From Guillardia theta CCMP2712 (taxonomy: Eukaryota > Cryptophyceae > Pyrenomonadales > Geminigeraceae), in contig NW_005434567.1 in NCBI RefSeq assembly GCF_000315625.1, positions 139,019 to 172,456 on the forward strand: a stretch of DNA of 33,438 nucleotides, given 5' to 3'. The notes beneath the pieces are model-generated. The model saw only the letters and a list, made by a program, of their open reading frames with translations, ran no database searches and had not been told where the DNA came from. A program made the position numbers and the translations under genes. Positions 20,096 to 28,454 of this stretch are shown here, piece after piece. Each line of letters starts with the position of its first letter. Positions within the stretch are counted from its first letter, which is position 1.

Positions 20096-20521
20096 TTACA
20101 CGCTGTGCTGGCGGGGCAAAAGGGCCATCAAAAGCATCACTGAGAACATTAAGATGTTGACAAAAAGCAGCATAAGCAGGACAGGATTGACCGTATCCTC
20201 CCATTTCGGCTTCGGCTTCATAGAGCAGATGCTGTCCTCTGACTTGCACTTCCTGAGAGTCTCGTGGAGCCCTCTGAGATTCTCAGTCTCTTCTTCAGTG
20301 TAAAGCAAAGGGATCTGAAGGTCGATCTTTTGAACCCCCATGAGCGCATGCTCAGCAAGCACGTGGATGTTCTTGTACTCTCTCATTGTCTTCGACAAGT
20401 ACTGATCGTCCGCATTTTTCATGGCGTCGGCATGTCTTGGCGACTGTGTCGCATTGTTCATCGCCTCCGACATCGCGTGCGTGTTGGTCGTCACGCTGGC
20501 CAGTCTCCTTGAACGTCCCAT
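20096..20521 (-). CDS. Divergent paralogue of the small tail-anchored protein family
   Basis: Starting at an ATG with A at -3 and G at +4 (ACGATGGGA) this is a 141-residue protein; an in-frame ATG at 20569 would add 16 residues. The N-terminal third is Asn/Ala/Met-rich (MGRSRRLASVTTNTHAMSEA). Then comes a segment matching the 90-residue family: KNIHVLAEHALMGVQKIDLQ and IPLLYTEEETENL, against KSIHFLALHPLLGYQPVDLH and IPVSYSPEEEKACF. A charged spacer follows, then a hydrophobic segment (VLLMLLFVNILMFSVMLLMA) near the C-terminus, again fitting a tail anchor. It shows that the family is old here and that the three copies at 17050-18911 are a recent expansion. Function unknown. Confidence 0.75.
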   Translation of the reverse strand: MGRSRRLASVTTNTHAMSEAMNNATQSPRHADAMKNADDQYLSKTMREYKNIHVLAEHALMGVQKIDLQIPLLYTEEETENLRGLHETLRKCKSEDSICSMKPKPKWEDTVNPVLLMLLFVNILMFSVMLLMALLPRQHSV

Positions 20522-20714
20522 CGTGACCAGCGACCCTGTTACTTTACTTCCAGAATATTCTAGATACATGTAATGTTGTTCACGTGACCCACTGAAAACG
20601 CGCAATTTGTCCAAGAGAGTCTTTTTCAGGGTGATGAGGGTATATTGCTTTACTCCACGCTAGGAGTTGTTTTGAAATTAAGCATTGAAAATAAAAGTCC
20701 AGTACTTTTGAAAC

Positions 20715-21260
20715 TTCGCCCGCCGTGACGCCCAGGAAGTTAAGCCCGGCCCTCAGCAAGCTCCGGGCCCAGTGACTCAGTCACATCGGAGGCTTGGCGG
20801 GACTCGCGGCGGCGTACTACCGTACTGCCGTCGACGAACTTCCGAGGACTCCCGGAGACCTTCCTCAGTAGCCGTCTTGCTGAGGTCTTCTCAATCGCCC
20901 GGATGTCTGGATCGGATGCTGGGGTTTCACATACTAGCATGCAGTCTATCTCTCATGTGCTCCTCAATTCTGGTTTTGTCACAAAACCAGACTCAGAATT
21001 GCACGGTGCATTAAACTCGAGTCGGTCTTGAGCAAAAACTGTCTTGTTGCAACTAAGGTCGATGTGATATCTGCGTGACTAAGTTGAAGGCTAGTACAAG
21101 TCTAACAAACTTGTATTCCGTCACCTTCAACGGTTGAACGGAGTTCCGGCGAACTTACTAACACCGCCCGGCCCCGGGCCCGGCCCGGCCGCCGGACAGC
21201 TCAGCTGGCAGCTTGGACTCCTGAGTCCCGGAGTCCGGCCGGGCGATCGAGTGCTGAGCG
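20715..21260. repeat. GC-rich vocabulary island, interrupted
   Basis: Two GC-rich patches (about 20715-20910 and 21150-21250) use the words seen at 15839-16770: GGGCCCAGTGACTCAGTCAC, CCGGCCGG and GACTCCTGAGTCC. The AT-richer DNA between them holds the palindrome at 20965-21001. Confidence 0.6.
20965..21001. repeat. Inverted repeat able to form a hairpin
   Basis: The sequence CTGGTTTTGT-C-ACAAAACCAG is a perfect 10-bp-arm inverted repeat with one central base. It extends to CAATT..AATTG arms if a 4-base bulge (ACTC) is allowed on one side. Confidence 0.8.
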
Positions 21261-22338
21261 GAGCTTATTACGTTGCAAGGCCGTTACAATATCGTTGGAA
21301 CTATTTGATGGGTGGATGGGTGGGTGGGTGGTTGGCTCTTCACTGTAGAATTTGTTTTTGCCTCAGAATTGAAATGTTCTCTACATCCTGTATACCAATT
21401 CCAGATCCCCAAACTTTCTTCTATAGGGTAGGGTGATGCAGAGTTGAGAGAGGCAGCCGAGATGGCTTGCCATGTGCGGAGGAAGAGGGGGGTTGAGGGG
21501 GGGGGAGGGAGGTGGAAGGGAGGATGAGCAAGAAAGGTCCGAAATGCGAAGATAAAACAATAACATCCCAACAAGAACAGCGCGAGAGAAACTGGATGGT
21601 GTAGAAAGTGTTATGATGTGTTTGAGCCTTTGTGAGATGGAGGGTCGCTATGGGCTCGCAACAACACCGAAGGAACGAGTGGGCGATACGTGTAACGATG
21701 GTACAAATTATTTTCTAGATGAGGGTGCGGACGACAACATGCTTGTTTGGAAGAGCTATCTTTGCTCTTCCTCTTGCATTTTGTGTCCCATGGAAAATAT
21801 CACGTTGGTAATTCTTGACGAGCAGAATGCCTGTCGTCCATGTAGTGTTCTGACAAACCTGTTACTATGCTCGATTGCTTCATCAAATTCGTTTATCTTT
21901 TGTGTATATCGTTATGATATCTGAATCCTTGGCATAATTGTACCATGTCCATGCAGTGTTCAGCATGGCGCATTTCATTTTGTGGACTACAAAAAGCCGA
22001 TCAGTTCGTGCCTTGGAGAGATATTGACAACACAGGGTGTATATCAATTTTCAAAATTGACCGAGAACAAACCCATAGATTTTGATTCTCAAACTCACAA
22101 CGCTATTTGCCTCTGAAAACCTGATGCCGTTTTTCATCTTGTGATTTTTTTTTTTGGCAAACACCCTCTTTAGCATGTTTTTTTTCTTTCAAGTATGATA
22201 TGATGGAATCGACGCACGGTTATGTATTGTCTCTGAAGCGTTCGTGTCAGGGATGTCCTACACGGTTGCTCACAAAGCAAGAGTTTGTAGGCTTTATCGC
22301 CGAGCAATCAAAACTCTTATGGACTGGGTTGTCGACAG

Positions 22339-22737
22339 GTGAAAGATGATCTTTTACCGGATGAAAGACCTGATTTGACTATCTTGTGCAGAGAAGTTCT
22401 GTCTGAGCAAGCCATTCAGGTGAGAAACCAGATTGAGAGGCACAGGCACGAACCCAACATTGCGTATGCGGAGGACCTTTTGAAGGTCACTCTCTCAGCT
22501 ATCGCAGATCTCACCCCTAACTATGCAAACAGGCTGGTGAGGCTCGGCTTAAGAAGTACGCCCATCCAGATCCTTATATTGTAAGGCTTCGATCGCCTTG
22601 TCAGGAACGGTCACAAGAAAGTTGTCCTGATTTTTAATGTTCAGCTCCCCGAGATGCCAGGAGGAACCAAGTGGCAGAGAAACCTTCCTGTACCACATGA
22701 GGTAGCAGATGGGCTGTTGGCCCAGATATCAACATGA
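22339..22737 (+). pseudogene. Coding-like segment with one in-frame stop, or an exon with a tiny intron
   Basis: The frame begins right after an acceptor-like GTCGACAG and reads VKDDLLPDERPDLTILCREV through LSAIADLTPNYANRLVRLGL, then hits TAA at 22582-22584. The same frame continues coding-like beyond it: NGHKKVVLIFNVQLPEMPGG, then TKWQRNLPVPHEVADGLLAQ, ending at TGA 22735-22737. The stop lies inside a 24-bp stretch (22581-22604) that starts GTAAGG and ends TTGTCAG; removing it would keep the frame. So it is either a gene fragment with a nonsense mutation or an exon pair with an exceptionally short intron. No upstream exon was identified and I do not recognise the protein. Confidence 0.4.
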
Positions 22738-22972
22738 CACCGTTTCACAGATTTGGGATCAACCCTATGTCAAGCATTAGATTTGAATCACACATGAGCT
22801 TGCGTGCTAGAAGGACTCGGCGAAACGAATTAGAAGCGAACGCTACAGGCTCACTTTGCCGTGCAATCTCAAACATCATATCTCTCATGCATTTTGGGCA
22901 TGTGAAATAAAAAGCTGAACCTACATGCCATGGTATCAGGAGTCTGGCTCGCTTGCAAGGCGCTGAGGGAGC

Positions 22973-22978
22973 TTTATT
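22973..22978 (-). terminator. AATAAA overlapping the stop of the 154-residue gene
   Basis: On the minus strand the stop and poly(A) signal are fused as TAATAAA. Confidence 0.4.
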
Positions 22979-23441
22979 AGAGAGATATAGGGGGGAGTTC
23001 TGTCGATATGTCGCCTTCCACACACATGTAACTGATGCCATTCTTGTTGTCCGCGTCTTTCGGTTCCACTTCCAACCCTTTCACGCATACAGGGATCGGG
23101 TGAAGGTTTGGGGTGACTTTGTTGGATCTAGCATTCTGGTCGACCGTTTCTGTTTCTGGTGAGTGGGGATTTGAGTCAGTATCACTAGCTTCACTCTTTT
23201 GCGTCAATGGATTCCTCTCCGCGATTTGTTTGGAAATAGCCCGTTCAGTTTCAAACCTGTTGTGACGTCTTCTCAGTACATTGTAAACCTCGCTGCGGAG
23301 TTCGTTGAAGAGTAACGAGGTTTTTCTGAGCGCAGCTACATTTGGAAGCTGCAGATCGTCTTCCTGTCTGAGAGCAATGCCCGGTTTCCATTCTGATAAA
23401 TGATTCCCTGTTCTCCGTTTCTTGAAATTCGGCTGAGTCAT
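22977..23441 (-). CDS. Hypothetical 154-residue basic protein
   Basis: A single-exon frame begins at an ATG with G at -3. The N-terminus MTQPNFKKRRTGNH carries a KKRR cluster that could be a nuclear localisation signal. The middle is predicted helical and charged (LLFNELRSEVYNVLRRRHNR, FETERAISKQIAE). The C-terminal half is Ser/Thr/Glu/Asn-rich and looks disordered. No domain is recognised. The stop codon is fused to AATAAA, which supports an mRNA end here but would leave almost no 3' UTR. It is convergent with the coding-like segment at 22339-22737. Could be an unspliced fragment of a larger gene. Confidence 0.5.
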   Translation of the reverse strand: MTQPNFKKRRTGNHLSEWKPGIALRQEDDLQLPNVAALRKTSLLFNELRSEVYNVLRRRHNRFETERAISKQIAERNPLTQKSEASDTDSNPHSPETETVDQNARSNKVTPNLHPIPVCVKGLEVEPKDADNKNGISYMCVEGDISTELPPISL

Positions 23442-23869
23442 GTCGTCTCAAAATAGGAAATCCTATCCAAGAAACAGCGAGACTGGTTGACGTGGATATA
23501 AGTAGGCGAGTTGTTTGCAGACGGCAGATATAAGCTTATTATGCTTCAGCTTTGAGAGTGCACAGGCAGCGAAATTCCAAAATAAGGTTGATAAATGCAA
23601 ACTATGAACCGCAACAACAGATTACAATTATTTGGAGGCAGAAAAGTGAAGCGGAACGGGAGTATTCAAGAGGAGGAGTAGGAGGAGGAGAGGGCTCAGA
23701 AGGAAGAGTAAGTGAAGAGGAAGGGAGGAGGAAGGGAGGAGGAGGTGGTGGTTGAGGAACACAGGTGTCTGGGAGTGCTTGCTATTAGCAACTGTGTGGC
23801 GCGCGTGTGGGTTCTGTCGGGGGGACTCTTTTACAAGATCAGCATGTGTTCTGTTGACCAGGGGTTAAT

Positions 23870-25060
23870 TTCCAGTAAAGCACTAGGGTAGGGTGGTCTC
23901 TATTGTAAGCCAAAAGGGGTAAGGGGTAGTGCTTGACCACTGGACGGGCACTACTACCCCTACCATAATGAAACAGGTTTCACGTGAAGGTGGGGTACTT
24001 TCGGACGGGATGTGAGCCTTTTTGAGGGTAGGGGTCCCAGTTGGACGGTTGAGGGGTTGTGGGGGGCATTCATGCTGATTTGGTCAAACATGTTAACGGG
24101 TCAGGCATACTGTTTGGGACAATGGTGGGTAGGGGTACTTTAAAGTTTATAAAGGGGTGGGGTGGGAGGGAACAGGTAAGCAGATTGTAGCTACGAGCGG
24201 GTGGTCTTCAAGGTACATAAAGGGGTAAGGTGTTTCTAGAAGGAAATTAGGGGTGGTACCAAATAACGAGTGTGGGTACGGTGGGGTGGTAGACCTCCTT
24301 TGGGTATCCCGCCGCTCGCTAAATGGTTTTTAAAACAAGTTTTAGGCCATTCATAAAGGAAAGAGTTCCTGGGGGTGGGGTGGTATTTCAGATATGTCAC
24401 GGGGGTACTTGCCATCGGGCAGGAAGTCTACAATTTGTGGGGTCAAAAAACTGGAAAAGGGGGGTACGTGAGTTGAGTGAGGAATCATTTGTGGGTACAT
24501 GTACTGTATTGTCCTGTTGGGGTGGGTAGTATGGGTAGTGCAGTCCGTATTTGTTAACCCGTAGGATATCAGGATACTCTACCCTACCTCCGCTATGCGA
24601 CTCTTCGTACCCTACCCCTAATTCTACATGTACCCACCTTGAATGAAAAACTATGGGAGCCCCCACCAGGTATAACAATATATCACTACCCTACCTGTCC
24701 AGACTTCATAGAATTGAACAAATGTTTGCACCCTACCATAAAAACAATATACCCCTAACCAATCCTCATTTTCCTCCCACCCACCCCAGCAAATCAGCCG
24801 ACCTTATAAAAGCGCATGTCACCTTTATTTTAAAATGTATCCCCACCACCTTAGCTCCATCCCATTGCTCGGAGGTTTCCCACCCGTATCCCACCCACCC
24901 ACCCACCATCACCTACAACCCCCTAGACTGCGACTACCCACCAGGGAGCGATAAGGAACTTGTCGGAGGAGAATACCGTATGCCATCATGACCTACCCGG
25001 GGCTTCAGTTGCATTTCAAGTAAAGTAGATGTAGAGGGGGGTGGGAGGGGGGGTGGGAGG
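23870..25060. repeat. GGGGTA-type G-rich block with strand switch
   Basis: From about 23880 to 24540 the top strand is full of GGGGTAGGG, GGGGTAC and GGGGTGG words; from about 24575 to 24970 it becomes C-rich with CCCTACC, ACCCACC and CCCTAACC words, as if the block were inverted. Then G-rich words return near 25035. It is degenerate rather than a clean array. It resembles 1-470 and 26345-26640. Confidence 0.65.
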
Positions 25061-25199
25061 TACCTTTTGCTTTCAATTGTTTACTACGTAATATCTTTGA
25101 AAAGAAGAATCTATGAAATGGAGTGGTTTCGAGTACAGGGGACAGGTAAAAATGGTTTTTGATAGACACATAAAAGGTTGCTGAGTCCCTTCGGATCAA

Positions 25200-25990
25200 G
25201 GAACAGACCCCCCGGCAGGCCCCGGGGGTGGCCCTCCGGACATCGGGAAGGGAACGTCAGCCTTTTCAGAAGATTATCCCAAGCATTCTCGTTTCATGGA
25301 GGGAGAGAAAACGAAATTGCATGAGTTCGGCACTCCCAAGCCCAGCGGCCCTCGTACAGGTTTTTAGTACCGGTCCGATTACGGCAGTGACAGTGGGGCG
25401 GATGGCACTGTGGCACTGAGTTGGCGTGGTCGGCCGGGCGCCGCCCGCGCGGCCGGCGGTCAACCGCCGGTAGCCTGACACGGGGGGCCGGCCGCCGGGC
25501 TGGGCCGGGGGGGGCCGCCGGGACCGCCCGGCGGCCGGCGGCGGCCACTGGCTCCGGGCCGCGCCGCCGCGAGCGGCCTGGCAGTCACGACGGTGGGCCA
25601 GGCTGCCAGGGCCCGGCCCCCGGGGGCGCGGGCGCCCGGCCGGGCGAGGGCCTCGGACCGGGACTCCACCGCCTTGACTCAGGCGGCGGCCGGCACTGGC
25701 AGGCTCAGTGCCGGGGGCGGGCCCGGATGGGTCACACCGGCCCGGCCCCGGGCCGGGCCCGCGGCGCCGTGCTTCACTGCGGCCCCCGGGGCCGCTAAAC
25801 TTGGAACTAGCCGCGAGGCCAGCACTGAGCGGCCGCAGCCTCACTGAGTCAGGCCGGAGGCCTCCGACCAGCCTCAGCTTGCTGCACTGAGCGGCTGGCC
25901 GCCGGGGCCGGGCCCGGGGCGACCGGCGTACCTGGCACCGGCCGGGCGGCCCGGGCGGACTCGGACCGAGTCGGTAAGCCTTGAAGGCTG
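25200..25990. repeat. GC-rich vocabulary island, largest CCGG density
   Basis: About 790 bp of extremely GC-rich, CpG-rich sequence is made of CCGGGCC, GGCCGGCGG, CACTGAG, GACTCAGG and similar words, like 15839-16770. Palindromic words are abundant (GGCCCGGGCC types, CTCACTGAGTCAGGCCGGAG near 25840). No coding evidence; frames here read as Pro/Gly/Arg/Ala. Confidence 0.75.
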
Positions 25991-26344
25991 AGTGAAGTTC
26001 AGCATTGAAGGGCCTTGTGCCTTTACTCAAAGTTAAGTTAAAGATCAGTACGAGGACAATCAGGAGAGACTAGGAGGCTTGACCCTGACACTGTCGCACA
26101 GGGCCAAACGGCGAGAAGAGAAAAGACAGCGAGAACCAAACCCAATCCTGCCAACTGCTGTGACTCCGCCGGTGACCGGGCCCCCACCGTCACCACTGGG
26201 CCGCCCGGCCGGCCGCGCCCGCCGGCGGGCCACTGCAGTGCCGTGCTGACGTCTTTTATGGGGGGCGCAAGGTCTATAGTCAAGATAATGTCACTAATAT
26301 TGACTACGAACGTGAAGACCTTCGAGGTATAAAGGCAGTGGCGA

Positions 26345-26640
26345 GTAGACAGGGGGTTCAAAATAAAATGATTGGGGGTACAGAAAGCTTATGGGTCCCT
26401 ATCATAGGGACATGTACTGAAATACTTGAATTGCAATTGAAATTATTTCAGTCTTTATCTTCTCATTTCTTAATGACTCAAATTTCTGGGGTGGGTACAT
26501 TCCCAACCCTCCAAGGGTGGTGATATAGTCAAAGTTAGGATCTTCCATGGGGGTGGGGTGGGATGCAATGGGGTCATCCATATACCGGTGATATCAACTC
26601 CAAATTGAAGGAAAAGGGTAGGGTAGTATTGCATTGAAAA
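26345..26640 (+). repeat. Short G-rich patch of the GGGGTA type
   Basis: Words such as GGGGGTAC, GGGTGGGTAC, GGGGGTGGGGTGGG and GGGTAGGGTAG recur, as in the larger block at 23870-25060. No gene. Confidence 0.5.
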
Positions 26641-27065
26641 CAGTATCGGAAGGTAGTATCGAAGCCGCCATGGCGTCGGAAAGATGCAGGTAAGGGAGAG
26701 CGAGGAGAGCGATAATTCATGCAAGCAAATGGATGAAGATGAAGTGAGAAAGACAGAAAGGAAAGGTTGTTAGATGATTAGGAAAGAAAACAATGCCCGA
26801 TAAGGAGCAAATGGTAGGTTATTGGAAATTGGGCAAAGAAGTGAAACAATTAGAAACGCAAGATTCAGAGGTATGGACCAATGGATCACAAAGGAATCCT
26901 GCCCGCAAACTCAGTCATCATTTAGTTACGCTGATCTCGAGTAGATATGCATGCTCTGATCAGAGATGTGCATGCTCTGAAAAACATCTCAATCCAGAGA
27001 GTCTCACTCATGTCATAAGACCAAACAAGCAATGTTCCAGTTATGGACGCGCTTGAAAGTAGCAA

Positions 27066-27164
27066 CTGCAAGCGAGTAGCTCCTGCTTGTCTGAGATGCT
27101 GCAAGCAAGTAGCTCCTGCTTGTCTGAGATGCTGCAAGCAAGTAGCTCCTGCTTGTCTGAGATG
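27066..27164 (+). repeat. Three tandem 33-bp units, each a potential hairpin
   Basis: The unit contains CAAGCAAGTAGCTCCTGCTT followed by GTCTGAGAT. Three copies follow head to tail with only a few differences in the first. Within each, CAAGCA and TGCTTG are complementary, so every unit can fold on itself. Confidence 0.85.
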
Positions 27165-27420
27165 TCTCGATAAACCTCTTTGGCACAACGGTTCTCAAAG
27201 AACGAGAATGCATGCGAAAAGCAAGAATACAATATAGCTGAACGGTGCCTGGTTTGGGATTTGGGGTTTATGGATCATCGTTCTCATGTTCAATCACTCG
27301 TTTCGTAGCTGCTTAGCAGTGTACCTTAGTGTAGGTAGGATAGTGAACACAGGCTTGTAGCATGCCAAGGATGCATCTTGAACTGTATCTGTTTTGTTGA
27401 AGCTCTTTTCCTGCAGCGCA

Positions 27421-28394
27421 ATGAAGCTGCTGCTTGTGGCGCTGGCAGTCATCGGCAGCTGCAGCGGGTTGCACACTTCGGTACTAGCTTACCGCAGCTC
27501 ACTGTTGGCTCACGATCGCATGCAGCAGGGAGGAGGATGGGGGAGGATGAGAAGGTTGAGCCTGCGGGGAGGAAACGACGGCAACACGGGAGTAAAGAAG
27601 AACTTTAGCAACGAGCGGCTCGACGACGCCAAGTCGCGGCTCAAGAAGATTCTGGGAGCGAACTCCCAGCTGGAGAGGCAGGTGGCGGACTTGGCAGCGA
27701 GCTACGACAAGCTCGCCAAGAGCTACGGGCTGGGCAGTTTCAAGCCCACGCGCACGGCGTCCTACTCATGCCTGAACGACGTGACGCTGACGGAGGCTGC
27801 GGACAAGGCTCCCGAGCCGGAAGAATCGAAGACTCCTCCTGTTGAGAGCATCCAGAAGAAGATCGAGGCAGCGCTTGCCAAGGACAGCAAGCCTGTAGAG
27901 CCGACAGAGCAAGTGCTCCCTCCTGAGGAGAGACTCAAGATTGTGATCGTCTCCTCTGAAGTCGCTCCCTTCTCCAAGTCTGGAGGACTTGCTGACGTTT
28001 GCGATAAGCTTGGAGTGAGTTCCTGTTCCTCCTCCCACATGTCAGCTCTTCCATCAGCACTTTCATCCCTTCGACCGAAACCTATCATCATCATCATCAT
28101 GATCATCATCCTCTTCTTCTTCTTCTTGATCATCATCATCATCATCATCATCTCCATCATCATCATCATCATCATTGTCGTCGTCGTCGTCGTCTCCCTC
28201 TCATCTTCGCCTTACTGCTCCAACGCTCCTGCTGGAAGTGAAGACTCACCCTATATCCATTGACTTGCGGTTACAAGGTTGCGCTGTCTCGCATGGGTCA
28301 TCGCGTGATGACCGTCGCTCCTCTTTACTGGCGTTATGAAGGAGCCCAGTACACCGGGTGAGACGAAGCGAGGAGGAGGAGGAGGCGGAACAGG

Positions 28395-28454
<60 letters not shown>

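Larger units (their letters stand above)
20620..22338. other. Gene-poor interval with GC island and palindrome
   Basis: Contains a GC-rich vocabulary island (about 20715-21260, interrupted by AT-richer DNA at about 20930-21150), a strong inverted repeat at 20965-21001, a (GGGT)n patch at 21309-21331 and otherwise undistinguished DNA. The 103-codon frame at 21613-21924 has an ATG but no recognisable domain or splice signals. Confidence 0.4.
23442..27420. other. Four-kilobase gene-poor, repeat-rich interval
   Basis: No gene I can support. In order it holds GAG-rich sequence (23660-23755), a G-rich block that switches strand (23870-25060), a GC-rich island (25200-25990), a short GC patch (26155-26245), a smaller G-rich patch (26345-26640) and a 33-bp hairpin repeat (27066-27164). 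The last 150 bp presumably include the starch synthase promoter. Confidence 0.5.

Noticed and set aside
25266-26030. 254-codon Pro/Arg/Gly-rich frame (-)
   Set aside because: Low-stop GC-rich DNA opens frames on both strands; no domain, no splice context, and the other islands behave the same way.
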